Shown in pieces: positions 27,122 to 36,689 of a DNA stretch of 64,000 nt; the stretch's first letter is position 1, and each line of letters starts with the position of its first letter. The position numbers and the translations under genes are program-made. Origin of the DNA: Streptococcus sp. k-402 (GTDB lineage: Bacteria; Bacillota; Bacilli; Lactobacillales; Streptococcaceae); assembly GCF_013277515.1 (NCBI RefSeq), contig NZ_VMNB01000003.1, forward strand, positions 78,437 through 142,436. Reading direction: 5' to 3'. The notes under the pieces are model-generated. The model saw only the letters and a program-made list of their open reading frames with translations. It was not told the origin of the DNA and ran no database searches.

Positions 27122-28888
27122 ATGATCCAACATCCACGTATTGGTATTCGTCCGACTATTGATGGTCGTCGTCAAGGTGTACGCGAATCACTTGAAGTAC
27201 AAACAATGAACATGGCTAAAAGTGTGGCAGATCTTATTTCAAGTACATTGAAATATCCAGATGGAGAACCTGTGGAATGCGTGATTTCTCCATCTACTAT
27301 TGGTCGTGTTCCAGAGGCTGCAGCTTCACATGAATTGTTCAAAAAATCAAATGTTTGTGCAACAATTACAGTCACACCATGCTGGTGTTATGGTAGTGAA
27401 ACTATGGATATGTCTCCAGATATTCCTCATGCTATTTGGGGATTTAATGGGACAGAACGCCCAGGAGCTGTCTATCTTGCAGCTGTACTAGCTTCACATG
27501 CTCAAAAAGGGATTCCAGCCTTTGGGATTTATGGTAGAGATGTTCAGGAAGCTAATGATACAGATATTCCAGAAGATGTCAAAGAAAAACTTTTACGTTA
27601 TGCGCGTGCAGCTCTTGCAACTGGCTTGATGAAAGACACTGCTTACCTATCAATGGGTAGTGTTTCGATGGGGATTGGCGGTTCTATTGTAAATCCAGAT
27701 TTCTTCCAAGAATACCTAGGAATGAGAAATGAATCTGTAGATATGACGGAATTTACACGTCGTATTGACCGTGGTATTTATGACCCAGAAGAGTTTGAAC
27801 GTGCTATGGTTTGGGTAAAAGAACATATCAAAGAGGGAGTTGACCGAAATCGTGAGGATTTGATTCTTTCTAAAGAAGAAAAAGAAAAACAATGGGAATT
27901 TGTTGTAAAAATGTTCATGATTGGTCGAGATCTTATGCAGGGAAATCCTCGTTTAGCAGAACTTGGTTTTGAGGAAGAAGCAGTTGGTCACCATGCTTTA
28001 GTAGCTGGTTTCCAAGGTCAACGCCAGTGGACAGACCATTTTCCAAATGGGGACTTTATGGAAACTTTCCTCAATACTCAGTTTGACTGGAATGGTATTC
28101 GAAAACCATTTGTATTTGCGACAGAAAATGATTCACTAAATGGTGTATCTATGCTCTTTAATTACTTATTGACGAATACTCCACAAATCTTTGCTGACGT
28201 GCGTACTTATTGGAGTCCAGAGGCTGTTAAACGTGTAACGGGACATACTTTAGAGGGTCGTGCTGCAGCTGGCTTCTTACATCTAATCAACTCAGGTTCT
28301 TGTACATTGGATGGTACAGGTCAAGCTAGTCGTGATGGAAAACCTGTTATGAAACCATTCTGGGAGTTGGAAGAAAGTGAAGTGCAGGCTATGCTTGAAA
28401 ACACAGACTTCCCACCAGCAAACCGCGAATACTTCCGTGGAGGAGGATTCTCAACTCGCTTCTTGACGAAGGGGGATATGCCAGTAACAATGGTACGTCT
28501 CAATCTTTTAAAAGGAGTTGGTCCAGTGCTACAAATTGCAGAAGGTCACACACTTGAACTTCCTGAAGATGTTCACCATACTTTAGATAATCGTACAGAT
28601 CCAGGATGGCCAACTACTTGGTTTGCTCCACGTTTGACAGGAAAAGGTGCTTTCAAGTCTGTCTATGACGTCATGAATAATTGGGGGGCTAATCACGGAG
28701 CCATAACATATGGACACATTGGTGCAGACTTGATTACCTTGGCTTCTATGTTGAGAATTCCTGTCAATATGCATAATGTACCTGAGGAAGATATCTTTAG
28801 ACCTAAAAATTGGTCCTTATTTGGAACAGAGGATCTAGAATCAGCAGACTATCGTGCATGTCAGTTGTTGGGACCACTACATAAATAA
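27122..28888 (+). CDS. fucI: L-fucose isomerase
   Basis: A 588-residue manganese-dependent isomerase converting L-fucose to L-fuculose. Its length is typical of the family. Family segments include [19 protein letters not shown] at the start, [39 protein letters not shown] and the C-terminal [20 protein letters not shown]. The start follows AAGAGGAAAG. It is the last gene of the main fuc operon, with a terminator after it. Confidence 0.94.
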   Translation: MIQHPRIGIRPTIDGRRQGVRESLEVQTMNMAKSVADLISSTLKYPDGEPVECVISPSTIGRVPEAAASHELFKKSNVCATITVTPCWCYGSETMDMSPDIPHAIWGFNGTERPGAVYLAAVLASHAQKGIPAFGIYGRDVQEANDTDIPEDVKEKLLRYARAALATGLMKDTAYLSMGSVSMGIGGSIVNPDFFQEYLGMRNESVDMTEFTRRIDRGIYDPEEFERAMVWVKEHIKEGVDRNREDLILSKEEKEKQWEFVVKMFMIGRDLMQGNPRLAELGFEEEAVGHHALVAGFQGQRQWTDHFPNGDFMETFLNTQFDWNGIRKPFVFATENDSLNGVSMLFNYLLTNTPQIFADVRTYWSPEAVKRVTGHTLEGRAAAGFLHLINSGSCTLDGTGQASRDGKPVMKPFWELEESEVQAMLENTDFPPANREYFRGGGFSTRFLTKGDMPVTMVRLNLLKGVGPVLQIAEGHTLELPEDVHHTLDNRTDPGWPTTWFAPRLTGKGAFKSVYDVMNNWGANHGAITYGHIGADLITLASMLRIPVNMHNVPEEDIFRPKNWSLFGTEDLESADYRACQLLGPLHK

Positions 28889-28899
28889 AACTTGTTTAT

Positions 28900-28933
28900 A
28901 TAGGAGGTGAGCTTGCGTCCCTCCTATCCTTTT
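28900..28933 (+). terminator. Terminator of the fuc operon
   Basis: ATAGGAGG, 12-nt loop, CCTCCTAT, then CCTTTT, 11 nt after the fucI stop. Confidence 0.75.
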
Positions 28934-28963
28934 AAAAATATTTGTTAGATATTTCACAAATGA

Positions 28964-28992
28964 TTGAAAGCGAATACAAAAAGTAATATAAT
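28964..28992 (+). promoter_or_regulatory. fucO promoter with perfect cre site
   Basis: TTGAAA (28964-28969), 17 nt, TATAAT (28987-28992). TTGAAAGCGAATACA (28964-28978) fits the CcpA consensus WTGNAANCGNWNNCW at every position and covers the -35 box, so CcpA binding should block RNA polymerase. Confidence 0.8.
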
Positions 28993-29033
28993 GATGTTAA
29001 ATAGATGGCGCGAAGGCGCAGGAGGAAAATTAT

Positions 29034-30185
29034 ATGGCTACATTTTATGTTCCGGCAGTCAACCTTATTGGAAAAGGTGTTGTAAATGAAGTGGGTCCTT
29101 ATATCAAGGAACTTGGCTATAAAAAGGCACTTTTGGTGACAGACAAGTTCATCGAAGGCAGTGACATTTTGCCTAAGGTTTTAAAACCGCTAGATACAGA
29201 AGAAATCGAATATGTCATCTTTAGTGATGTAGAGCCAAACCCTACTTGTAAGAATGTCACAGATGGGGTAGCTGTTTTGCAAGAACATGGCTGTGACTTT
29301 ATCATCAGTCTTGGTGGTGGGTCTCCACAGGATGCAGCTAGTTGTATCTCTATCATGGCTACAAATGGTGGAAAACCACAGGATTATGAAGGACTTCATA
29401 AATCTGCTAAAAAAGGCCTTCCTGTTGTAGCTATCAATACTACTGCAGGTACATCAGCAGAAATTACTATTAACTATGTGATTACCGACGAAGAACGCAA
29501 GGTTAAGATGGTCATGGTTGATAAGAATAGCCTTGCTCTTATCTCTGTCAATGACCCTGAATTGATGATTTCAAAACCTCAAGCTTTGACTGCTGCGACA
29601 GGTATGGATGCTCTGACCCACGCAGTTGAAGCTTTGGTAACACCTGGTGCTTATGATGTGACCAAGAAACTCTCTATCGGAGCTATTGAGCTTATCAAGG
29701 AATACCTTCCTCGTGCTGTAGCAAATGGACACGACATTGAAGCGCGTGAAGGTATGGTCAATGCCATCTTCCTTGGTGGTATGAGCTTTAATAATGCTGG
29801 TCTTGGCTATGTTCACTCAATGGCTCACCAACTCGGCGCAGTATATAATTTGCCTCATGGCGTGTGCTGTGCTATGTTGCTACCAGTTATAGAACGTGAA
29901 AATGCTAAACGTGTACCAGAAGCTTTTCGCAATGTTGCTAAAGCCTTGGGCCTTCATGTAGAAGGTAAATCAGATCAAGAATGTGCCGATTATGCAATTG
30001 CTGAGATTGAGAAGTTTTCTGAGACAGTAGGTATTCCTAAGAAATTGACTGAACTTGGTATTGAAGAAAAAGATTTCGACTTTGAATATCTTTCTAAGAA
30101 TGCTTTGATTGATGCATGCGCACCAGGAAATCCATTTATGCCAACCTTAGAAGAAACGATTGCCTTTTATAAAGAGTTGTTTTAG
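29034..30185 (+). CDS. fucO: Iron-containing alcohol dehydrogenase, likely lactaldehyde reductase
   Basis: A 383-residue group III alcohol dehydrogenase. The NAD region GGGSPQDAAS, AGTSAEIT and the metal-binding segments TGMDALTHAVEA and VHSMAHQLGAVYNLPHG are all present. Next to a fucose pathway that yields L-lactaldehyde, reduction to propanediol is the likely role; general short-chain alcohol dehydrogenase activity is the alternative. It has its own CcpA-type promoter and an AGGAGGAAAA ribosome site. Confidence 0.85.
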   Translation: MATFYVPAVNLIGKGVVNEVGPYIKELGYKKALLVTDKFIEGSDILPKVLKPLDTEEIEYVIFSDVEPNPTCKNVTDGVAVLQEHGCDFIISLGGGSPQDAASCISIMATNGGKPQDYEGLHKSAKKGLPVVAINTTAGTSAEITINYVITDEERKVKMVMVDKNSLALISVNDPELMISKPQALTAATGMDALTHAVEALVTPGAYDVTKKLSIGAIELIKEYLPRAVANGHDIEAREGMVNAIFLGGMSFNNAGLGYVHSMAHQLGAVYNLPHGVCCAMLLPVIERENAKRVPEAFRNVAKALGLHVEGKSDQECADYAIAEIEKFSETVGIPKKLTELGIEEKDFDFEYLSKNALIDACAPGNPFMPTLEETIAFYKELF

Positions 30186-30256
30186 CAAGAGATTTGACGA
30201 CAATGTGACAATTCACCTCTAATTATTGACATTTCAGGAAAAATCGCAGTAAAAAC

Positions 30257-30285
30257 TGCACAGACTTCTTTAAATGTGCTATAAT
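30257..30285 (+). promoter_or_regulatory. Promoter of the SPFH gene
   Basis: TGCACA (30257-30262), 17 nt, TATAAT (30280-30285) with extended TGC. The -35 is weak but the -10 is strong. Confidence 0.55.
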
Positions 30286-30316
30286 ACAGGAAAAAATAAT
30301 AATGGAGGTCACGATA

Positions 30317-31216
30317 ATGGCAACATTTTTGATGATTTTTGTGGTGGTTTGTGTGCTTCTATTGGTGATAGTCACACTGAGTACAGTTTATGTGGTTCGT
30401 CAGCAGTCGGTGGCGATTATTGAACGCTTTGGGAAATACCAAAAGGTTGCCAATAGCGGTATTCATATTCGATTGCCTTTTGGAATTGACTCGATTGCAG
30501 CTCGGATTCAGTTGCGCTTGTTGCAAAGTGATATTGTGGTTGAGACTAAGACCAAGGACAATGTGTTCGTTATGATGAATGTGGCGACTCAGTACCGTGT
30601 CAATGAGCAGAGCGTGACAGATGCCTACTATAAACTCATGCGTCCAGAATCTCAGATTAAATCTTATATCGAAGATGCTCTTCGCTCTTCTGTTCCCAAA
30701 TTAACCTTGGATGAACTGTTTGAGAAAAAAGATGAGATTGCCCTTGAGGTTCAACACCAAGTAGCAGAAGAAATGACCACTTACGGCTACATTATCGTGA
30801 AAACCTTGATTACCAAGGTTGAACCAGATGCAGAAGTCAAGCAATCCATGAATGAAATCAATGCGGCGCAACGTAAGCGGGTCGCAGCGCAAGAATTGGC
30901 AGAAGCTGACAAGATTAAAATCGTCACTGCAGCTGAAGCCGAAGCAGAAAAAGACCGCCTTCATGGTGTGGGGATTGCCCAACAACGTAAGGCGATTGTG
31001 GATGGATTGGCAGAGTCTATCACCGAACTCAAGGAAGCCAATGTTGGCATGACAGAAGAACAAATCATGTCCATCCTCTTGACCAACCAGTATTTGGATA
31101 CCTTGAATACCTTTGCCTCTAAAGGAAATCAGACTATCTTTTTACCAAATACTCCAAATGGTGTAGATGATATCCGTACACAAATCTTGTCAGCCCTCCG
31201 TGCTGAGAAGAAATAA
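30317..31216 (+). CDS. SPFH/band-7 membrane protein (stomatin-like)
   Basis: A 299-residue protein with one N-terminal membrane helix (about residues 3-24) followed by the SPFH domain (VVRQQSVAIIERFGKYQKV, KTKDNVFVMMNVATQYRV) and an alanine/glutamate-rich coiled region (AEADKIKIVTAAEAEAEKDR). Such proteins organise membrane domains; the cargo is unknown. I chose ATG 30317, since AATGGAGGT 5' of it includes the other possible ATG (30302) as part of the ribosome site. Single gene with promoter and terminator. Confidence 0.88.
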   Translation: MATFLMIFVVVCVLLLVIVTLSTVYVVRQQSVAIIERFGKYQKVANSGIHIRLPFGIDSIAARIQLRLLQSDIVVETKTKDNVFVMMNVATQYRVNEQSVTDAYYKLMRPESQIKSYIEDALRSSVPKLTLDELFEKKDEIALEVQHQVAEEMTTYGYIIVKTLITKVEPDAEVKQSMNEINAAQRKRVAAQELAEADKIKIVTAAEAEAEKDRLHGVGIAQQRKAIVDGLAESITELKEANVGMTEEQIMSILLTNQYLDTLNTFASKGNQTIFLPNTPNGVDDIRTQILSALRAEKK

Positions 31217-31222
31217 TAGACT

Positions 31223-31248
31223 AAAGAGCTTGGCAACAGGCTCTTTTT
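31223..31248 (+). terminator. Terminator of the SPFH gene
   Basis: AAAGAGC, loop, GCTCTTT followed by TTA; a short but perfect stem just after the stop. Confidence 0.75.
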
Positions 31249-31355
31249 ACATTGCGGTTGTTAAGAAAAGCAAAAAACATTGATATACATTTAACTAAAC
31301 ATTATTGTATGTTGTTGCCCTTAACTTGGAATGATAAGGGAATAACTAGAAAGAT

Positions 31356-31384
31356 TTGTGAATACAAACTATTTCTGATATACT
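31356..31384 (+). promoter_or_regulatory. Promoter of the M26 metalloprotease gene
   Basis: TTGTGA (31356-31361), 17 nt, TATACT (31379-31384) with extended TGA. Confidence 0.55.
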
Positions 31385-31418
31385 AACTATACAGTAATAA
31401 TGAATGATGGGAGATGGG

Positions 31419-34400
31419 ATGAAAGAATTTCAATTTGAGAGAAAGCAGCGTTTTTCTTTGAGGAAATATGCAATAGGAGCTTGTTCGGTCTTGCTAGGAA
31501 CGAGTTTATTTTTTGCTGGTGTGGATCCTCAATCTGTACAGGCTACAGAAACGAGTTCAACACTAATTTCAAGTCATTATTTGGATGAGCAGGATTTATC
31601 TGAAAAGCTGAAATCTGAGTTGCAATGGTTTGAAGAAAATAAGATTGAGGTAAAAGAGGGAAAAGAATACTATTTTATCTATCGAAAATTGGCTACCAGA
31701 TTACCAGAAACAGGTCTTTTTTCTAATGATGGGATGTTTATCTTGGGAGCAGGATTATTATTGCTTTCCTTCACTTTAATCAAGAGAAAAAAGGGAGCGT
31801 CTTACTTCCTTGTGACAGTCTTTGCTGTTGGTGGTTGGGGAGCATCCATCTCTGCTTTCGAAAATCTGGTAGAATTGCAACCAGCCCTTGTTAAGAGAGT
31901 AGAAGGTCAGTTTTTACCAAGTCCTGAAAGAGTCCAAGGATATGAATTTACGGGATATTATTTGGTAAGAGATAGTGCTAGCAAGGAACTTTCTGTTGAT
32001 AAGGTAGAATCGCCAGCATTATCTCAAAAGGAGGGCAGTTCAGAACCTCAATCTAAGAAGATTGTACCACAGACTGCATCGCATTTTAGCTCGACTGAAG
32101 ACCTTGTGCAATCTCCTCAACCATCCTACGCAGTTGAGAAAATTGTTGAAGCTCCTGCAAGCAAACAAGCTCCTGCTGAAATTGGATCTATAGGTACTAA
32201 GGAAGAAGTTGCAGGAAATCCCCAAGTAGAACAACCGAAAGCAGAAGATAATAGTGATTATAAAACAAGTCCTGAGGAAGGTGTGTTAAATGCCACAGTA
32301 GAGAAACCAGAATTGCTAGCCACTACAGAGGAGGTTGCTTTCCAAACGATAGAACAAGAAGATGCAACCTTAGCTAAAGGGCAAACTAAAGTTGTTCAAG
32401 AAGGTGTTGTTGGTGAACGCACCATCTATACGGAAGTCACTGTTGTTAATGGGGAAAAATCTAGCAAAGTTATAGAAAATATAATCACAAAAGAGCCGGT
32501 GGACAAGGTGATTGCAGTTGGGACTAAGGAAGAAGATGAACCAAAATCTGAGGAAGGTAGACCAGTTCAACCTGAAAAAACTCCAATAGTAGAGAATGAA
32601 ACAGAGACAAAACCAGCTGATGGAATAGGACAACCAAGACCAGGAGCAGAAGAAACGCCGGGTACAGAAGCAACACCAGGCGAGAAACAAACACCTGACA
32701 AACCCGAAGCCGAGCCGAAGCAACCAGAACCAGCAACCTCAGCCGTGGAATCAGGGGGTGAGGAAAATCAAACTCTTGTCCAACAAGGTACTGAGTCCCA
32801 GCCACCATCTAAAGAAACTGCTGAGACCAAAGATTCTGAGCCAGAAGGCCCAGCCGTGGAATCAGGGGGCGAGGAAAATCTAACTCATGCCCCACAAGGT
32901 ACTGAGTCCCAGCCACCATCTAAAGAAACTGCTGAGACCAAAGATTCTGATCCAGCAACCCCAGCCGTGGAATCAGGGAGAGAAGAAGACCAATCTCCTG
33001 CGGGACAAAAGGGTGAGGAGAACCAGCTGGAGAATCCAGTTGAGGGGGTAAAAGATGTTGGTGAATCTGCCCCACAAGAAACCCAAAACCAACCAGAACA
33101 AACGCCTTCATCTCCAGAGGTCAACCCAAGTCAAGGAAACGAACCAGAATCAGCTGTTCAGCCTGAACCCTTATCTCCCCAAGAACAGTCAGATTCACAA
33201 GTGCAACCAACTGTCCCAAGTCCAGTAACGAAAGAAAAAATACTGGACTATAAAACAATCTATACAGCTTCACCAGCTTTAAATTACAAAGAGCAACGAG
33301 TAGAAGTAGCAGGCGAAAATGGTAAGGAAGTGACAACTACTTCTTACAGTTTTGATGAAAGTACTGGGAAAATAGTAGAACACACCTCAACAAAAATAGA
33401 GAAACAACCGGTGGATAGAATTGTTAAGATTGGGAATGTAGAAGAAACAAGATCAACAGTCAAAAGACGTGAACAGTTTGTTGCGGATGAGGCACTTGAT
33501 AAAGGGGTTAAAGTAGTTAGAGAACAAGGTCAGGACGAAGAAACGACAACAATAAAAGTTTACAAAGTAAATGAACAAACAGGAGACTTGACTGAGCCAG
33601 ATGTAACGACAAAAGTCGCTAAGCCAATGCAAGCGAAAATAACGGCAGTAGGAACTAAGTCTAAGGTTGAAATAAAGGATACTCCGTTTGAAACACGATA
33701 TGTAGCAGATGAGACGCTAAGTTATAAGGAAAAAGTAGAAACACCAGGTGAAAAAGGGCGTACAGTATCAACTACAAAATACACAGTAAATCAAGAAACA
33801 GGAGCTATCTCAGAAGAAACTACAACAGAAAACACTCCAGCTAAAGACAAAATAGTAAAAGTTGGAAATGTAGAAAAGATAGTGTCACCTATTGATATTA
33901 CTGAGGAAAGAAAAGATGATCCTGAACTTCCGAAAGGAAAAGAAGAGGTTCAAAGTGAAGGCGAGCAAGGGGAAACAACCGTCACTAAAACTTATGAAGT
34001 TAATTCTGAGACAGGAGAGTTAACAAATCCAGTAGAGAAAACTGAAACAACTAAAGCTATGCGCCAAAAAGTAATCTTGGTTGGTACTAAAGAAGACAAA
34101 CCGCATTTACTGCCAGAAAATAGTGAGTTAGAAAATGCAGTGGATGTGATGGAAGCTAGTAGAGAAATGAAGTCTGTAGACTTCTTAACAGATGAAAAAA
34201 TAAAAGCGCAACTAACTCCACCTGCTTTAGAAATAGAGCGCGATTTTTATAAAAAACGCAGTGAGTTGAAAAAAACGCAACCGCAGATAAGGGATGATGA
34301 AGTAAAAGAAATTCTACGAAAAGAATATCTTGAAAAATTATCGATTAAAGAAACACTCGATGCGACTAAAACCGATTTAGAAGCTAGTTTGAAAAAAGTT

Positions 34401-36452
34401 GCGGCGCATACCTTGAGTATTTTAGGTGATAATCAACAAAATAGAGAAAAAGTAAAAGGTGATATTGAAGCTAATAAAGAGAAAATATTACTAGGGTTAT
34501 CCTATATCAATCGTTTTTATAATATTGATTTTGGAGATACCAATATCCGTGATATTCTAGCTTATAATCCAAGCTCGTTCGGTAAAAAAGACCTTACTTC
34601 ATTAGATTGGTTAACACACCTTGGGTCTATGAGTTATGATGAATTAAGATTAACGAATAGTCCAAAAACATTTGAGAAATACTTTGGTAAAATTACAGAT
34701 AAACCAACGCTATTAGATTTCCTAGATTACAATAGAACTACATTCACTAATATGGATGGCGATACGTGGTTGAAGAAAGCGACTAAAGCTATCGTAGTTG
34801 AAAAAGCTTCGAAAGAAAAACCTGATGAAAAAGTAGACTTATATACAAAATTAACTACGCCTCCTGAGAAATATGGAGCAGAAGAACTTCAAATAAAAAA
34901 TAGAAGACAACACAATATAGCTACATTATTAGGTTTAGTGAATATTAAAGAACCAAGCGTGTATGCTATAACTAACATAGCGACGGTAACCTACGGAAAC
35001 ATCGGAACGTATATGGATACTTCTTTAGAGAAAACCAATAAAGCTAAGTATACCGAAGAGCTTAATAAGGTTAAAGAATTGATAGAATTAACAGCTACAA
35101 GGCAGGCTAATTATGTTGATACTTTATATAGAATAACAAAAGAAGAAAATCGTCCGAAACTAATTACAAATAGAGTAATTGTCGATACGATGAAACAATA
35201 TACTGCAGACGTAAATGCTAGAATAAATACTACATGGTCTAAAGAATCAGGACCAACAGCAGATAAAGGGGTTAAAGACTTTATGACACCTCTAGGATTG
35301 TATTCACCATCGCAAAATGTAGGTGCAGAAGCCAATGGAGTGGGTGTCCGTTACTTCATAGATAGAGTTCTGGATGATAGAGGTTCAGCTACTTATTCTC
35401 ATGAAATGACGCATTTATTAGACAGAACAGTACTGTTTAATAATCATGGTCGTCGAGATGGTACAGCGGCAGAGTTTTATGCTAGAGGAATTTTTGAAAA
35501 TTCTTACACACCAGAAAAAGATACGTATTTTAACCTAAACTTTGTTTTTGACGAAAGTAAGAAAAATGGCTTCTACAACAAAACGCCAGATAGATTCAAA
35601 ACAGATGCAGACTTGAAATCTTATATGCATGGAAGTTTTGATGTGTTATATAGTTTAGATTATTTAGAAGCGGAAGCAACAAAACAACTTTCAGCGGCAG
35701 ATAAAACTAAATACTTCAAGAAAATAACTCCGATTACTTCAACTGGGACTAGAACACCCGTAACATACACAAATCCAGCAGTTCAAGCTACGCACAAGAG
35801 TGAAAAAATCTCAGAAATCACACTGGCAGAAGCGGAAAAACTAACGGATATCAATAGCTTGATTGATAATAATATTTTAGTGAACCGTTACATTATAAAA
35901 GGATTTACTGATAAAGGTACTATTCAAGCTAATGGGTATTATTTAGTGGATATGTTTGATACCATTTATGGTGTTAGTCAAAATGACTCTGGTATGAGTG
36001 GGGATATCACCTTTAGAAAACAAGCCTTTGAACTTATGGGTGCTCTAGGATATTATGAGGGATTCGTACCTTATGTATCGAATCAGTTTAAAGTAGAAGC
36101 AGAAGCGGCAGGAAAACCATTATCCGATAAGTATATTTTTGAAAAAATTCTAGGAAAATCTTACGCAGCTTTCAAAAAAGAGCAAATAACTGAGCGTGTT
36201 GAGAAATTAGGTAAGTTAAAACTAATTACTATAAATTACAATGGAAAAGAAGAAGTGATTGATAGTAAAGAAAAATTACAAGAGCTTATGAATAAAGCTG
36301 TTTTAGCTGAACTAGCCCATATAAAAGCAGGCAATACCACGGCTAAAAAGTTTGAGTTTATCGAAACCCCAGTTCAAAAACTGAAAAAAGCGATTTATAA
36401 AGCTTATCTCAAAGATTCAGATGACTTTAGACAGTCGATTTACAATAGTTAA
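31419..36452 (+). CDS. M26-family zinc metalloprotease (Zmp/IgA1-protease group)
   Basis: A 1677-residue surface protease. The N-terminus has an SLRK-type signal (RFSLRKYAIGACSVLLG), then LPETG at 95-99 followed by two hydrophobic segments, the unusual N-terminal anchor typical of this family. After an acidic, proline-rich repeat stalk (about 200-600) come G5/E-like modules (VDKVIAVGTKEE; VDRIVKIGNVEE; KDKIVKVGNVEK). The M26 catalytic domain carries HEMTH at 1328-1332 and the third zinc ligand E1352 in TAAEFYARGIFE. Pneumococcal members (Iga, ZmpB, ZmpC, ZmpD) are mostly longer (about 1850-2000); the catalytic part looks complete. I cannot say which paralogue this is or whether it cuts IgA1. 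I chose ATG 31419, after GGGAGATGG. Confidence 0.9.
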   Translation: MKEFQFERKQRFSLRKYAIGACSVLLGTSLFFAGVDPQSVQATETSSTLISSHYLDEQDLSEKLKSELQWFEENKIEVKEGKEYYFIYRKLATRLPETGLFSNDGMFILGAGLLLLSFTLIKRKKGASYFLVTVFAVGGWGASISAFENLVELQPALVKRVEGQFLPSPERVQGYEFTGYYLVRDSASKELSVDKVESPALSQKEGSSEPQSKKIVPQTASHFSSTEDLVQSPQPSYAVEKIVEAPASKQAPAEIGSIGTKEEVAGNPQVEQPKAEDNSDYKTSPEEGVLNATVEKPELLATTEEVAFQTIEQEDATLAKGQTKVVQEGVVGERTIYTEVTVVNGEKSSKVIENIITKEPVDKVIAVGTKEEDEPKSEEGRPVQPEKTPIVENETETKPADGIGQPRPGAEETPGTEATPGEKQTPDKPEAEPKQPEPATSAVESGGEENQTLVQQGTESQPPSKETAETKDSEPEGPAVESGGEENLTHAPQGTESQPPSKETAETKDSDPATPAVESGREEDQSPAGQKGEENQLENPVEGVKDVGESAPQETQNQPEQTPSSPEVNPSQGNEPESAVQPEPLSPQEQSDSQVQPTVPSPVTKEKILDYKTIYTASPALNYKEQRVEVAGENGKEVTTTSYSFDESTGKIVEHTSTKIEKQPVDRIVKIGNVEETRSTVKRREQFVADEALDKGVKVVREQGQDEETTTIKVYKVNEQTGDLTEPDVTTKVAKPMQAKITAVGTKSKVEIKDTPFETRYVADETLSYKEKVETPGEKGRTVSTTKYTVNQETGAISEETTTENTPAKDKIVKVGNVEKIVSPIDITEERKDDPELPKGKEEVQSEGEQGETTVTKTYEVNSETGELTNPVEKTETTKAMRQKVILVGTKEDKPHLLPENSELENAVDVMEASREMKSVDFLTDEKIKAQLTPPALEIERDFYKKRSELKKTQPQIRDDEVKEILRKEYLEKLSIKETLDATKTDLEASLKKVAAHTLSILGDNQQNREKVKGDIEANKEKILLGLSYINRFYNIDFGDTNIRDILAYNPSSFGKKDLTSLDWLTHLGSMSYDELRLTNSPKTFEKYFGKITDKPTLLDFLDYNRTTFTNMDGDTWLKKATKAIVVEKASKEKPDEKVDLYTKLTTPPEKYGAEELQIKNRRQHNIATLLGLVNIKEPSVYAITNIATVTYGNIGTYMDTSLEKTNKAKYTEELNKVKELIELTATRQANYVDTLYRITKEENRPKLITNRVIVDTMKQYTADVNARINTTWSKESGPTADKGVKDFMTPLGLYSPSQNVGAEANGVGVRYFIDRVLDDRGSATYSHEMTHLLDRTVLFNNHGRRDGTAAEFYARGIFENSYTPEKDTYFNLNFVFDESKKNGFYNKTPDRFKTDADLKSYMHGSFDVLYSLDYLEAEATKQLSAADKTKYFKKITPITSTGTRTPVTYTNPAVQATHKSEKISEITLAEAEKLTDINSLIDNNILVNRYIIKGFTDKGTIQANGYYLVDMFDTIYGVSQNDSGMSGDITFRKQAFELMGALGYYEGFVPYVSNQFKVEAEAAGKPLSDKYIFEKILGKSYAAFKKEQITERVEKLGKLKLITINYNGKEEVIDSKEKLQELMNKAVLAELAHIKAGNTTAKKFEFIETPVQKLKKAIYKAYLKDSDDFRQSIYNS
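32742..32990 (+). repeat. 111-nt tandem repeats in the metalloprotease stalk
   Basis: Units beginning at 32742, 32853 and 32964 encode 37 residues (AVESGGEEN..., QGTESQPPSKETAETKDS). The first two are almost identical and the third is partial. In-frame units of this kind change copy number easily and set the stalk length. Confidence 0.8.
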
Positions 36453-36462
36453 GACAAAAGGG

Positions 36463-36500
36463 ACATCTCTCTGGAATGAACATTCAGAGAGGTGTTTTTT
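36463..36500 (+). terminator. Terminator of the metalloprotease gene
   Basis: CATCTCTCTG, loop, CAGAGAGGTG, TTTTTT; a 10-bp stem with one mismatch or wobble shortly after the stop. Confidence 0.85.
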
Positions 36501-36625
36501 GCTCTCTTGTAAGGTTTGACCTTATTTCTTGAAAATGACAGTTTGCTTGAATATGGAGTGATTTTCAGACTTTTCCACAAATTATAGAATCTTTTCTGAG
36601 GATTTAGGGAGTGATGGAGGAAGTA

Positions 36626-36654
36626 TTGAAAGCGCTTTTGTTTTGTGCTATAGT
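36626..36654 (+). promoter_or_regulatory. GH2-GH29 operon promoter with cre-like core
   Basis: TTGAAA (36626-36631), 17 nt, TATAGT (36649-36654) with extended TGC. TTGAAAGCGCTTTTG contains the palindromic CcpA core AAAGCGCTTT but misses the consensus at its last two positions. Same layout as the fucO promoter. Confidence 0.7.
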
Positions 36655-36689
36655 CAAGTAAATCGAGTCGTTTAAAGAGGAATGCTTGT

